DNA of 64,000 nt from an uncultured Selenomonadaceae bacterium (GTDB taxonomy: Bacteria > Bacillota > Negativicutes > Selenomonadales > Selenomonadaceae). The translations under genes were made by a program, and so were the position numbers. Positions within the stretch are counted from its first letter, which is position 1. The number at the start of each line of letters is the position of its first letter. Below are positions 42,798 through 51,763 of this stretch, piece after piece. Location: contig CAJOHN010000002.1 in NCBI GenBank assembly GCA_905234235.1, positions 101,863 through 165,862 of the forward strand, written 5' to 3'. The notes under the pieces are model-generated. The model was not told the origin of the DNA. It worked only from the letters and a program-made list of their open reading frames with translations, and did no database searches.

Positions 42798-45700
42798 ATG
42801 CTTTATCGCAAGGTAGATACGAATTTGAACTTCGCGAGCCGCGAGAAGGAAGTCGAGACGTTTTGGGCTGAGAAAAATATCGCGCAAAAGGCAATCGACA
42901 ATCGCGAAGGTTGCAAAGATTATACTTTTTACGACGGACCGCCGACGGCTAATGGTCAGCCGCATATCGGGCACGTCTTGACGCGAGTTATCAAAGATTT
43001 ATTCCCGCGCTATCACTCGATGAAAGGCGAGAAAGTTTTACGCAAGGCGGGCTGGGATACTCACGGCTTACCCGTCGAGCTTGAGGTTGAAAAACTTATC
43101 GGCATTAACGGCAAGGAACAAATCGAGGCTTACGGCATGGAGCCTTTCATTAAAAAATGTCGCGAGTCTGTTTGGAAATATAAAACTATGTGGGAAGAAT
43201 TTTCGGGCGTCGTCGGTTTTTGGGCGGACATGGAAAATCCCTACATCACCTACGAAAATTACTACATTGAGTCGGAGTGGTGGGCTCTCAAGCAAATTTG
43301 GGAGAAAAATCTTTTGTACAAGGGGCATAAAGTCGTGCCGTACTGCCCGCGTTGTGGAACGCCGCTATCAAGTCACGAAGTCGCGCTGGGCTATAAGGAC
43401 GTCAAGGAGCGTTCGGCGGTTGTCAAGTTCAAAGTCGCTGACGAAGACGCTTACTTTCTCGCGTGGACGACGACCCCTTGGACGTTGCCTTCCAACTTGT
43501 GCTTATGTGTTAATGCCAAAGTCGATTATGTCAAGGTTGAAGTCGACGGTACGATTTACATTTTGGCGGAGGCTTTAGTTGATAAAAACTTTGGCGACGC
43601 CGAGAAAAAAATTTTGGCGAAGTTCAAAGGCGCGGAGCTCGAATATAAAAAGTACGAGCCGTTGTATCCGTTCGCCGATGAGATTGTAAAAAAATCCGGC
43701 AAGGCGGCGCACTACGTTACTTGCGACGATTATGTTACGACGGAAGACGGCACGGGCATTGTACACTGCGCACCGGCGTTCGGCGAGGATGACAACCGCG
43801 TCTGCCGCAAATATGATATTCCGTTCGTGCAATTCGTCGACGGCAAGGGCAACATGACTGCCGAAACGAAATGGGCTGGCGTTTTCGTTAAGGACGCCGA
43901 CCCGTTGATTCTGCGCGATTTAAAAGAGAGCGGCAAACTTTTCAAAGCCCCTCCGTTTGAACACAGCTACCCGCATTGCTGGCGTTGCGATACTCCGCTG
44001 ATTTATTACGCCCGCGAATCGTGGTTTATCAAGATGACGGCGGTTAAAGATGATTTGCTGAAAAATAATGCGAAGGTTAATTGGATTCCTCCGACGATTG
44101 GCAAAGGGCGTTTCGGCGATTGGTTGGAACACGTTCAAGACTGGGGAATTTCGCGCAACCGTTACTGGGGCACGCCGTTAAATATTTGGGAATGCAAATG
44201 CGGGCACCAACATTCAATCGGCTCAATCGAAGAACTTAAAAGTTTGTCGAAAAATTGCCCTGATGATATTGAATTGCACCGCCCGTACATTGACAAGGTA
44301 ACTTTCTCGTGCCCAGATTGTGGCGGCGAAATGCACAGAGTCCCCGAAGTTATAGATTGTTGGTTTGATTCGGGCGCGATGCCTTTTGCGCAATGGCATT
44401 ATCCGTTCGAGAATAAAAAAATTTTCGAGGAACATTTCCCCGCAGATTTTATAAGCGAGGCTGTCGACCAAACTCGCGGCTGGTTTTATTCGTTAATGGC
44501 AATTTCCACGTTGATTTTCGACGACACCGCGTTTAAAAATTGTATTGTGCTCGGTTTGGTTTTGGATAAAGACGGGCAGAAAATGTCGAAGTCTAAAGGC
44601 AATGCCGTCGCACCTATGGAAACTTTAGCTAAACACGGAGCCGATGCAATTCGCTGGTACTTCTACGAGAATTCGGCTCCTTGGCTCCCAAATCGTTTTC
44701 ATGACGACGCGGTTGTTGAAGGGCAACGGAAATTCTTGGGGACGCTGTGGAATACCTATGCGTTCTTTGTGCTGTACGCGAACATTGACGACTTCGACGC
44801 GACTAAGTATCAGCTTGAATACGATAAACTTTCCGTCATGGATAAATGGCTGTTGTCGCGCTTGAACACGATGGTTAAGACGGTCGACGACGCTTTGACG
44901 AATTATAAAGTTCCCGAATCTGCGCGGGCGTTGCAAGATTTTGTTGACGAGCTTAGTAACTGGTACGTTCGCAGGAGTCGGGCGCGTTTCTGGGCGAAGG
45001 GCATGGAGCAGGATAAAGTCAACGCCTACATGACGCTTTACACCGCGCTGGTAACTTTGGCAAAGGCGGCGGCTCCGATGGTTCCTTTCATCACGGAGAA
45101 TATTTATCGCAACTTGGTTTGTTCAATCGATAAGACTGCACCAGAAAGCGTTCACCTGTGCGATTATCCCGTTGCCGACGAAAACTTTATCGACACCGAA
45201 CTGGAACGCAACATGGACGCGGTTTTAAAAATCGTCGTGCTTGGTCGCGCCGCCCGCAATGCTTCCAACATTAAAAATCGTCAACCCGTCGCTGATATGT
45301 TTGTTAAGGCGGAGCCGTTGCCGAGATTTTTCGTTGAGATTATCGAGGACGAGCTTAATGTTAAAAATGTCGAGTTCCGCGCAGATATGGGCGAGTTTAT
45401 TCGTTACAATATCAAGCCGAATTTCCGCGTGCTGGGTAAAAAAGTCGGCAAGCGTATGGGCGAAGTTCAAAAGTCTCTCAAAAATCTTGACGGGCACGCG
45501 GCTAAGTTGGAACTCGATAAGACGGGCGAGCTTAAACTCGGCGATATAACTTTGACGACGGAGGACATTGAAATTACGATCACGCAAAGCGAAGGTTTCA
45601 ACTGCCAAAGCGACGGCGACGTTTCGATTGCTCTTTCGACGACGTTGACGCCCGCGCTGATTGAGGAAGGTTTTGTCCGCGAGATTATCAGTAAAGTACA

Positions 45701-45926
45701 AGTCATGCGCCGTGAGAGCAATTTTGAAGTCACGGACAGGATAAAAATTTTCGCGTCGGGCAATGATAAACTCGCCGATATTATCAAACGCAACGTGCAG
45801 GAAATTCAAAACGTCACATTGGCTGATGAAATTATTTTTGCGGCTCGCGACGACGCTAAGGATTGGGACATCAACGGCGAAAAAATTTCTCTCGCTGTAG
45901 AAATTAATCCTAAGCGCACGGCTTAA
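42798..45926 (+). CDS. ileS: Isoleucyl-tRNA synthetase, type 2-like
   Basis: The 1042-residue protein charges tRNA-Ile. It shows HIGH (QPHIGHVLTRVI, residues about 51-62), the editing domain (CP1, with LAWTTTPWTLPSN), a zinc-like CxxC pair (CPRCGTPLSS), a second CPDCGGEMHRVPEVIDCWFDSG and the KMSKS loop DGQKMSKSKGN. Length and the N-terminal signature FYDGPPTANGQPHIGH fit IleRS type 2 (about 1030-1050) rather than the E. coli type (938). Type 2 enzymes are known to tolerate mupirocin; that is a family prediction only. ATG at 42798 follows AAAGGAGG. Only 42 bases separate it from the lipid kinase, so no T-box leader fits upstream. Confidence 0.95.
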   Translation: MLYRKVDTNLNFASREKEVETFWAEKNIAQKAIDNREGCKDYTFYDGPPTANGQPHIGHVLTRVIKDLFPRYHSMKGEKVLRKAGWDTHGLPVELEVEKLIGINGKEQIEAYGMEPFIKKCRESVWKYKTMWEEFSGVVGFWADMENPYITYENYYIESEWWALKQIWEKNLLYKGHKVVPYCPRCGTPLSSHEVALGYKDVKERSAVVKFKVADEDAYFLAWTTTPWTLPSNLCLCVNAKVDYVKVEVDGTIYILAEALVDKNFGDAEKKILAKFKGAELEYKKYEPLYPFADEIVKKSGKAAHYVTCDDYVTTEDGTGIVHCAPAFGEDDNRVCRKYDIPFVQFVDGKGNMTAETKWAGVFVKDADPLILRDLKESGKLFKAPPFEHSYPHCWRCDTPLIYYARESWFIKMTAVKDDLLKNNAKVNWIPPTIGKGRFGDWLEHVQDWGISRNRYWGTPLNIWECKCGHQHSIGSIEELKSLSKNCPDDIELHRPYIDKVTFSCPDCGGEMHRVPEVIDCWFDSGAMPFAQWHYPFENKKIFEEHFPADFISEAVDQTRGWFYSLMAISTLIFDDTAFKNCIVLGLVLDKDGQKMSKSKGNAVAPMETLAKHGADAIRWYFYENSAPWLPNRFHDDAVVEGQRKFLGTLWNTYAFFVLYANIDDFDATKYQLEYDKLSVMDKWLLSRLNTMVKTVDDALTNYKVPESARALQDFVDELSNWYVRRSRARFWAKGMEQDKVNAYMTLYTALVTLAKAAAPMVPFITENIYRNLVCSIDKTAPESVHLCDYPVADENFIDTELERNMDAVLKIVVLGRAARNASNIKNRQPVADMFVKAEPLPRFFVEIIEDELNVKNVEFRADMGEFIRYNIKPNFRVLGKKVGKRMGEVQKSLKNLDGHAAKLELDKTGELKLGDITLTTEDIEITITQSEGFNCQSDGDVSIALSTTLTPALIEEGFVREIISKVQVMRRESNFEVTDRIKIFASGNDKLADIIKRNVQEIQNVTLADEIIFAARDDAKDWDINGEKISLAVEINPKRTA

Positions 45927-45947
45927 AATTTTTTTGGAGGTTTAAAC

Positions 45948-46298
45948 ATGGATAAACAAACTTTGATTGAAAAGATTAAGGCGATGGCGGCGGCTCCGAG
46001 TTGTTGCGCGGAGTTGAGGGCGGCTGTCAAAGATTATTTGGACGCGCTCGGCACTTCGGCTGAGAAAAATGTGGCTGAAAATTTAATCGCAGAGATTGAG
46101 GCGGACATCACGACGGTTGAAAATTTGGTACCGTTTGCACATTCGGATATGGCGGTTCAAATCTTCGGGGCGGAAGGTGCAAAAAAATTCGCCGCCCATG
46201 CTGACGAACTTAAGGCTAGCGGCGCGAAATATTGCGATTGCGGCGCGTGTGCTCCCGGCGTCGAAATTCTTCAGCACAAAGCAGTTCTTCTCGCCTAA
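45948..46298 (+). CDS. Cys-motif protein, one domain copy, function unknown
   Basis: The 116-residue cytosolic protein contains one copy of a domain that occurs twice more in the next gene. The N-terminal helix region reads DKQTLIEKIKAMAAAPSCCAEL with a CC pair; the C-terminal part has GAKKFAAHADELKASGAKYC and then DCGAC, giving five cysteines near CxCxxC. There is no signal peptide. Similar proteins are sometimes annotated as Hsp90-like chaperones, but no Hsp90 motif is visible, so I do not adopt that name. The cysteines may bind a metal or be redox-active; this is inference. GGAGG precedes the ATG, and the gene follows ileS by 21 bases. Confidence 0.85.
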   Translation: MDKQTLIEKIKAMAAAPSCCAELRAAVKDYLDALGTSAEKNVAENLIAEIEADITTVENLVPFAHSDMAVQIFGAEGAKKFAAHADELKASGAKYCDCGACAPGVEILQHKAVLLA

Positions 46299-46316
46299 AT
46301 TTTTCGGGAGGGTTAT

Positions 46317-47039
46317 ATGGATAAGAAAACCTTAATCGAAAAACTTAAAGCAATGGCTGTGGCGCGGACTTGTTGCCCCGACCTCAAGCGGGCGGTTCAA
46401 AGTTATTTAATCGCGCTCGGCAAGCCCGGTGAAAAAAACGCGGCTGAAAATTTAATCGCCGAAATTGAAAAGGACATCACGCCGATTGATGAACTCGTAA
46501 CTTTTGCGCGGTCGGCGAAGGCGATTCAAATTCTCGGCAAGGAAGGCGCAAAAAAACTTTTGGCGCACGTCGATAAACTTTCTGCAAGCGGCGCACAGTA
46601 TTGCGATTGCGGTGCCTGCAAACCCGCCGCGTTGATTCTTCAGCATAAAGAAATTCTCCTCGACGTAAAAAAGCCGGAAGAAACTTTGCCCGATAAACAA
46701 ACTTTGCTGGAAAAACTTCGGAAGATTGAGGCGTCACCAAGTTGCTGTGAAGAACTCGAAGAGATAATTAAAAAATATTTCGCCGCTCTCGGCACGCCCC
46801 GCGAAAAAGTTACCGCCGAAAGTCTTATTGACGAACTTAAAGCCGATGTCGTCCCGATTGAGTTGCTGGTCATCAGCGCCCACTCGAACAGCGCGGTCGA
46901 ATATTTCGGTGTGGCGGGCGCAAAAAAATTCGCCGCTCATGCCGACGCTCTCAAAGCCAGCGGCGCGAAATATTGTAACTGCCTCGCCTGCACGCTCGGC
47001 TTGGAAGTTCTCCAGAATAAGGATGTTTTGCTCAGATAA
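46317..47039 (+). CDS. Cys-motif protein, two domain copies, function unknown
   Basis: The 240-residue product carries two copies of the domain described for 45948-46298: copy 1 (about 1-120) has the ARTCC pair and QYCDCGACKPAALIL; copy 2 (about 126-240) has SPSCCEE and KYCNCLACTLGLEVL. Each copy follows the same layout: helix with CC, the segment LGxxxEKxxAExLIxE, the GAKKxxAHxDxLxASG helix and a CxCxxC group. Copy 2 replaces the DCGAC by NCLAC. The gene lies 18 bases after the single-copy gene and has GGGAGGG before its ATG, so it looks like an internal duplication followed by fusion. The closing terminator is at 47058-47083. No enzyme motif is visible. Confidence 0.85.
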   Translation: MDKKTLIEKLKAMAVARTCCPDLKRAVQSYLIALGKPGEKNAAENLIAEIEKDITPIDELVTFARSAKAIQILGKEGAKKLLAHVDKLSASGAQYCDCGACKPAALILQHKEILLDVKKPEETLPDKQTLLEKLRKIEASPSCCEELEEIIKKYFAALGTPREKVTAESLIDELKADVVPIELLVISAHSNSAVEYFGVAGAKKFAAHADALKASGAKYCNCLACTLGLEVLQNKDVLLR

Positions 47040-47057
47040 AATTTTGCAAAAAAAATT

Positions 47058-47083
47058 ATCCCGTCGATTGGCGGGATTTTTTT
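47058..47083. terminator. Bidirectional terminator
   Basis: ATCCCG (47058-47063) pairs with CGGGAT (47072-47077), flanked by an A-run and a T-run; ends both the Cys-motif genes and the convergent thiamine kinase gene, which overlaps it. Confidence 0.85.
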
Positions 47084-47759
47084 ATTCGTCGAAGCAGAAA
47101 TAAATTGCAAGCGTGCCGCGCTCGACACTTAAAAAAATTTTATCGCTATCAATACGATTGCTTATGGCGTTCGGGAAATTTTGCGTCAACGTTGCGCCGT
47201 CAAGTTCCCAATGCAGATTTTTACTCGTGACGCCCGCGCAGATTGAAGTTATCGGCAACAACGACACGGCAAGCGGCTTGTTAAAAAATTTTATCTCGAC
47301 TTCCTCGCCGCCGCGCAGATAAAAAATAATTTCGTGTTCGTCGGCAAGAAAAATATTTTTGAAGTCCGCGCAGGTAAAAATCGTGCTGTACAAATGGTCA
47401 AAGCGTCCGCCGAAACAACCCGTCAAAAGCGCGTCGTGTTCGCCGAAAATTTTTGTCGCACGTTCCAAAGCAAGTTGCGTGTCGGTTAAATCCTTGTCGA
47501 CAGGAAATTTTTCGACGGGAATATTTTCAGCTCGCGCCCAATCAACCGCCGAATTATTTGCGCTGTCGAAGTCGCCGATTAAAAAATCCGGAACAACTTC
47601 GCACGCCTGACAAAGTTCGACGCCCTTATCTATGCAAAAAATCTTCCGTCCGCTCGCGACGCTCAAAAAAAATTCGCGGCTCGGAACTCGTCCGCCACCG
47701 ATAAATAAAATTTCCTGCGCGGCACTCGGATAAAGAATCTCACACTGCGGAAGTTTCAT
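47082..47759 (-). CDS. thiN: Thiamine pyrophosphokinase
   Basis: Converts thiamine to the cofactor thiamine diphosphate using ATP. The 225-residue protein has FIGGGRVPSREF, CIDKGVELCQACEVVPDFLIGDFDSA (nucleotide/metal region), FPVDKDLTDTQLALE and GCFGGRFDHLYST, all signatures of the family, with a C-terminal beta domain that binds thiamine. The start ATG at 47759 follows the lpxI stop by a few bases; a TTG 15 bases earlier is in frame but has no clear ribosome site, so initiation is probably by coupling. It is the last gene of the lipid A run. Confidence 0.92.
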   Translation of the reverse strand: MKLPQCEILYPSAAQEILFIGGGRVPSREFFLSVASGRKIFCIDKGVELCQACEVVPDFLIGDFDSANNSAVDWARAENIPVEKFPVDKDLTDTQLALERATKIFGEHDALLTGCFGGRFDHLYSTIFTCADFKNIFLADEHEIIFYLRGGEEVEIKFFNKPLAVSLLPITSICAGVTSKNLHWELDGATLTQNFPNAISNRIDSDKIFLSVERGTLAIYFCFDE

Positions 47760-47763
47760 AACG

Positions 47764-48567
47764 TTACATTGCAACGATTGAAATACCTTGCGCGTCGGCG
47801 AAGGAAATCATTTGTTCGCGCTCGACCAATAAAGTTTTGCCCGCCTCGATAGCCAACGCCGTCGCTCCGACTTTAGCCATATTTTCAACCGTGCGATAAC
47901 CAACCGTCGGCATGTCGAAGCGATTATCTTGCTGAGGCTTAGAAACTTTGGCGACAACAGCCCCGCCGCAAGCTAATTTCCCGCCGCGTTCAATGCAAGC
48001 GTCCGTTCCTTCAATCGCCTCCAACGCCATAACCGCACGATTTTTTATAACAACCGTCTGTCCGACGTCAAGGCGTCCGAGTTCCTTCGCTATGCGGAAT
48101 CCAAATTCCATATCTTGACGCTCTTGCTCCGTCGGTTCGCGTTGAGTGATTGTTCCTCTGTGCGGCATGAGTTTTCTAATCAGCGCGGTTTGGTCGAACG
48201 CTTGAATTCCTGCCCGCGCCAATTCTCGCACGAATGCCATCATGATTGTATCGTCGTTTCTGTTCGGCAACGACATTATCAGTTGCAACATGTGAGCGTC
48301 GGGCACAACTGCGCCGTTGAATAAAAGTTCCTTCGTGACTTTGCCAATCATCGTGACCTTTTGAATTTGATTTTCTTTAAGGTAGTTGAGAATCGCATCG
48401 AGTTGCGCGACGCTGATAAATCTGTAATCCTTCGCGAACTGCGCTATTTGTGAATCGCTACTTGGCAAAAGTCCCACCGCATAAACTTCATAACCGAGTT
48501 GAGCGGCGGCACGTGCACACTCGACGGGTAATTTTCCTGTACCCGCCAATATTCCGAGTCTCTCCAT
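47764..48567 (-). CDS. lpxI: UDP-2,3-diacylglucosamine pyrophosphatase LpxI
   Basis: LpxI (DUF1009) hydrolyses UDP-2,3-diacylglucosamine to lipid X, replacing LpxH in lipid A synthesis. The 267-residue protein begins ERLGILAGTGKLPVECARAA and contains LLFNGAVVPDAHMLQL, PHRGTITQREPTEQE, GQTVVIKNRAVMALEAIEGTDA and MPTVGYRTVENM, conserved positions of the family. ATG at 48567 is chosen as GGAGG lies seven bases before it; the frame is open to 48633 but without homology. It lies 16 bases after lpxA, giving the order lpxC-fabZ-lpxA-lpxI typical of Negativicutes and other diderm lineages without LpxH. Confidence 0.93.
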   Translation of the reverse strand: MERLGILAGTGKLPVECARAAAQLGYEVYAVGLLPSSDSQIAQFAKDYRFISVAQLDAILNYLKENQIQKVTMIGKVTKELLFNGAVVPDAHMLQLIMSLPNRNDDTIMMAFVRELARAGIQAFDQTALIRKLMPHRGTITQREPTEQERQDMEFGFRIAKELGRLDVGQTVVIKNRAVMALEAIEGTDACIERGGKLACGGAVVAKVSKPQQDNRFDMPTVGYRTVENMAKVGATALAIEAGKTLLVEREQMISFADAQGISIVAM

Positions 48568-48583
48568 TTCATGACCTCCAAAA

Positions 48584-49411
48584 TTATTTATCTTCAAAAT
48601 CGCGCCGCTCCCTGCAAATGCCGCGCTCTGCATTCCTTAAAAATCTCAGGAAATGTTCAACCTCCTCGCAAGAATCAACTTCCTGCTCTATAACCGCTAT
48701 CGCCTCCGGTAAACTTAATCCCGAACGATAGAGAATTTTATACGCCTGTTTAATAAGCCGCCGACTTTCAAGCGGAACGCCCGCCCGTGATATGCCGACG
48801 TTGTTTAAGCCGACGACTTTAGCGGGGTGTCCGTCGACGATTGTATAAGGCACCACGTCTTGAACGAGTTTGCTCATGCCGCCGACCATCGCATTGCGCC
48901 CAATCTTAACGAATTGATGAACGCCCGCCATCCCGCCGATAACAACTCTGTCCTCAACGGTCGCATGTCCCGCGCAACTTGCGAGGTTGCTCATGATAAC
49001 GTGATTGCCGAGCGTGCAGTTGTGCGCCACGTGAATATAAGCCATAAGCAGGCAGTCGTTGCCGATTCGAGTTTCATTGCCTTCGCCGGTTGCCCTGTGA
49101 ATTGTTGCGCCCTCGCGTATCGTCGTCCTGTCGCCGATTACCGTAAAACTGCGTTCGCCTTTGAATTTTAAATCTTGCGGCGCGGCACCGACCGAAGCGA
49201 ATTGATAAACTCTGCACGCCTTACCAATGCTCGTCCATTTCTCGATAACCGCGTGTGGTCCGATAATCGAACCGTCGCCAATTTCTACGTCGTCGCCAAT
49301 CACGCAGTACGGTAGGATTGTAACGTTTTCGCCTAAGCGTGCGCTCTCCGATACAACCGCGCTGGGATGAATCGTGCCGATTAGCGAATCATTGCTTTCT
49401 ATTTTTATCAT
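48584..49411 (-). CDS. lpxA: UDP-N-acetylglucosamine acyltransferase
   Basis: LpxA makes the first acyl transfer in lipid A synthesis. The 275-residue protein is a left-handed beta-helix built of hexapeptide repeats (starting TIHPSAVVSESARLGENV) with the catalytic histidine region AYIHVAHNCTLGNHVIMSN, FVKIGRNAMVGGMSKLVQDV and a C-terminal helical bundle with RLIKQAYKILYRSGLS. Length fits E. coli LpxA (262) with a slightly longer end. The ATG at 49411 is preceded by AGAGGTAAAC. Gene order with fabZ and lpxC supports the call. Confidence 0.95.
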   Translation of the reverse strand: MIKIESNDSLIGTIHPSAVVSESARLGENVTILPYCVIGDDVEIGDGSIIGPHAVIEKWTSIGKACRVYQFASVGAAPQDLKFKGERSFTVIGDRTTIREGATIHRATGEGNETRIGNDCLLMAYIHVAHNCTLGNHVIMSNLASCAGHATVEDRVVIGGMAGVHQFVKIGRNAMVGGMSKLVQDVVPYTIVDGHPAKVVGLNNVGISRAGVPLESRRLIKQAYKILYRSGLSLPEAIAVIEQEVDSCEEVEHFLRFLRNAERGICRERRDFEDK

Positions 49412-49426
49412 TCCGTTTACCTCTGA

Positions 49427-49867
49427 TTAGAGTTCGTCCCTTCCCTTGAGTACGAAAGTAAAATCGGCGACGGCGACAAGTTTATCGTCAACATAACCGT
49501 CCGTATGCAAAATGCCGAACAGCCCGCGCACTTTGACAATCTCGGCTTTAGTTATTAGGGTATCGCCGGGCACGACCATTTTTTTAAACTTGATATTATC
49601 CATGCCGCCGAACAGTGCAATTTTCCCGCGATGTTCTTCGGGATAAAGCATAGCCACGCCGCCGACTTGTGCCATTGCCTCCAGTTGCAGGACGCCGGGC
49701 ATTATCGGATGTCCGGGGAAATGTCCGCCGAATTGCGGTTCGTTCATCGTGATATTTTTTAATCCTGTCGCCGATTTGAATGGGTCGATTTCTAAAATCC
49801 TGTCCACCAAAAGCATCGGCGGGCGGTGCGGCAAAATCTTCATAATGTCTTCGATTTCCAATACCAT
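49427..49867 (-). CDS. fabZ: (3R)-hydroxyacyl-ACP dehydratase FabZ
   Basis: FabZ dehydrates hydroxyacyl-ACP in fatty acid synthesis and influences the hydroxyacyl pool used for lipid A. The 146-residue hot-dog protein has EDIMKILPHRPPMLLVDRIL, the catalytic GGHFPGHPIMPGVLQLEAMAQ (His and, later, Glu) and GMDNIKFKKMVVPGD. It lies between lpxC and lpxA with 13-15 base gaps, so supply of 3-hydroxyacyl chains is linked to their consumption. Confidence 0.96.
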   Translation of the reverse strand: MVLEIEDIMKILPHRPPMLLVDRILEIDPFKSATGLKNITMNEPQFGGHFPGHPIMPGVLQLEAMAQVGGVAMLYPEEHRGKIALFGGMDNIKFKKMVVPGDTLITKAEIVKVRGLFGILHTDGYVDDKLVAVADFTFVLKGRDEL

Positions 49868-49880
49868 CTATATCGCTCCT

Positions 49881-50711
49881 TTATTTGAAGTCTTCGTAAA
49901 TTTTTTTTGCAAGCTGAGTGTTAAGCGCGTGCCCCGACGCCGCCGCCACGATATGACAATTAAAAATGCCCGCGAGCCGCATATCTCCGATAACGTCCAA
50001 AATTTTGTGGCGAACAAGTTCATCGGGGTATTTCAATTCGTTAAGCCAACCCGCGTCGTTGTAGACGATAACATTTTCAATCGTGCCGCCGAGCCCTAAG
50101 CCCATTTTACGGAGCGCGTCAATCTCCTGTTCGTAAGCAATAGTCCGCGCAGGCGCGATTTCCTTAGCGTAAATTTCTTCGGTTATTTCAAAGTCGCCGT
50201 ATTGAATGCCAATCAGCGGATGCGGATTAACCGAAACGAAACTCACGCGGAAACCGTCATAGGGTAGAGCCATAACGAAACGCTTGCCCTCCTCGCCGTC
50301 GACGCGATAAATTTTTTCCAGCCGAATGATTTTGCGCGCCTTATCCTGTTCGACGACGCCCGCCGCTTGAATCATATTAAAAAAATCAATCGAATTGCCG
50401 TTAAGGACGGGCGGCTCCTCCGCAGAAATTTCAATCTCGCAGTTATCGATTCGGCAAGCATTCAGCGCGCTCATAAGGTGTTCAATCGTAAAAACTTTCG
50501 CGCCATTTTCCTCCAATGTCGTAGCCCGAAGAGTCGCCGTAACGTTCGCGGCTGTCGCATGAATTTTCGTCCGCGCAGGTAAATCCGTACGCATAAAAAT
50601 TATTCCGCTGTCTACGTCCGCCGGTTTCAATTCAAGCTGAACCTCTTTACCCGAATGCAAGCCGACGCCAACGCAAGAAATTTTATTCTTTAAAGTTCGT
50701 TGCCGCTGCAA
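49881..50711 (-). CDS. lpxC: UDP-3-O-acyl-GlcNAc deacetylase
   Basis: LpxC is the zinc deacetylase at the committed step of lipid A synthesis. The 276-residue protein has RTLKNKISCVGVGLHSGKEV, the zinc histidine in TIEHLMSALNACRIDN, DFFNMIQAAGVVEQ and the second zinc site HKILDVIGDMRLAG with the catalytic histidine GHALNTQLAKK nearby. The start is TTG at 50711 with GGGGG seven bases upstream, and the product then matches the E. coli N-terminus. A promoter at 50746-50774 drives the run of lipid A genes. In this arrangement LpxC is first and LpxI last. Confidence 0.95.
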   Translation of the reverse strand: MQRQRTLKNKISCVGVGLHSGKEVQLELKPADVDSGIIFMRTDLPARTKIHATAANVTATLRATTLEENGAKVFTIEHLMSALNACRIDNCEIEISAEEPPVLNGNSIDFFNMIQAAGVVEQDKARKIIRLEKIYRVDGEEGKRFVMALPYDGFRVSFVSVNPHPLIGIQYGDFEITEEIYAKEIAPARTIAYEQEIDALRKMGLGLGGTIENVIVYNDAGWLNELKYPDELVRHKILDVIGDMRLAGIFNCHIVAAASGHALNTQLAKKIYEDFK

Positions 50712-50745
50712 AACTTAGCCCCCTTTCAGAAAAAAATTCCCGCTT

Positions 50746-50774
50746 ATTATAGCATTGATAACCTTTAACGTCGA
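50746..50774 (-). promoter_or_regulatory. Sigma-70 promoter of the lipid A operon
   Basis: Minus-strand TCGACG, 17 bases, extended TGC-TATAAT, 35 bases upstream of the lpxC start. Confidence 0.65.
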
Positions 50775-50896
50775 TAAAATTTTTAGCCGAATTTTTGCTT
50801 GCCAAAGCGGCAGGAATTTCTTTTGGCGCGGCAAATATTCAAGCCGAGTACTAGCAAAAATTTTTGAGCCTTGATTGTGTTTTAGGAGGGATTACT

Positions 50897-51739
50897 TTGA
50901 GAGAGTTGGACGTTAAACTCATAACCGAGAACGTCGCTGAGATGTGCAAGGAGGCGGCGTATTATTTGCCCGATGATGTCTATCGCGGACTCAAGCGCGG
51001 GCGCGAGACTGAACAATCTCCCGTCGGTCGTATCGTTCTCGACCAAATCATTAAGAATGCCGAAATTGCGCGTGCGGAGGATCGTCCTTACTGTCAAGAT
51101 ACGGGCATGACGATTGTTTTCTTGGAAGTCGGGCAGGATTTGCACATTGTCGGCGGCAACCTCGAAGACGCTATCAATGCGGGTATCGCCAAAGGTTACA
51201 CCGAAGGTTATCTGCGCAAGTCGGTTGTCGGCGAGCCGTTGTTCAATCGCGTCAATACCAAGAACAATACGCCCGGTGTCATCTACACGCAGATTGTACC
51301 CGGCGACAAACTCAGCATTACCGTCGCGCCAAAAGGTTTTGGTTCAGAGAATAAGTCGGGAATTAAAATGCTCGTGCCTGCTGATGGCGTTCGCGGCGTC
51401 AAGAAGGCTGTTATGGAAATTATTTTGCACGCCAGTATGAATCCTTGTCCGCCTATGGTTGTCGGTATCGGTATCGGCGGGACAATGGATAGAGCCGCGC
51501 TCCTTTCCAAGAAGGCTTTGACGCGTTCAATCGACGAACGTAACCCAATGCCCGAATACGCCAAACTTGAACAGGAATTGCTTGACATGATTAATTCGAC
51601 GGGCATTGGTCCTCAACTCGGCGGGACAACTTCCGCGCTTGCCGTCAATATCGAATGGGCTCCCACTCACATCGCGGGCTTGCCTGTCGCCGTTACGATT
51701 TGCTGTCATGCAATGCGCCACGCTCATCGGGTGCTTTAA
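50897..51739 (+). CDS. fumA: Fumarate hydratase class I, alpha subunit
   Basis: The two-subunit class I fumarase (TtdA/FumA-type) interconverts malate and fumarate with a [4Fe-4S] cluster. The 280-residue alpha subunit shows PYCQDTGMTIVFLEVGQ (cluster Cys), PLFNRVNTKNNTPGVIYTQ, GSENKSGIKMLVPADG and GIGIGGTMDRAALLSKKAL. TTG at 50897 is chosen because AGGAGGG lies seven bases upstream; the ATG at 50864 has no ribosome site. It is followed by the beta subunit after 24 bases. With fumarate reductase next it feeds the reductive branch of the citric acid cycle. Confidence 0.93.
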   Translation: MRELDVKLITENVAEMCKEAAYYLPDDVYRGLKRGRETEQSPVGRIVLDQIIKNAEIARAEDRPYCQDTGMTIVFLEVGQDLHIVGGNLEDAINAGIAKGYTEGYLRKSVVGEPLFNRVNTKNNTPGVIYTQIVPGDKLSITVAPKGFGSENKSGIKMLVPADGVRGVKKAVMEIILHASMNPCPPMVVGIGIGGTMDRAALLSKKALTRSIDERNPMPEYAKLEQELLDMINSTGIGPQLGGTTSALAVNIEWAPTHIAGLPVAVTICCHAMRHAHRVL

Positions 51740-51763
51740 TTTTTTTGTAAAGGAGAGAACAGA

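Noticed and set aside
45948..47039. Hsp90-like chaperone annotation for the Cys-motif proteins
   Set aside because: No ATPase (GHKL) motifs or length for Hsp90; the proteins are 116 and 240 residues with a cysteine layout.
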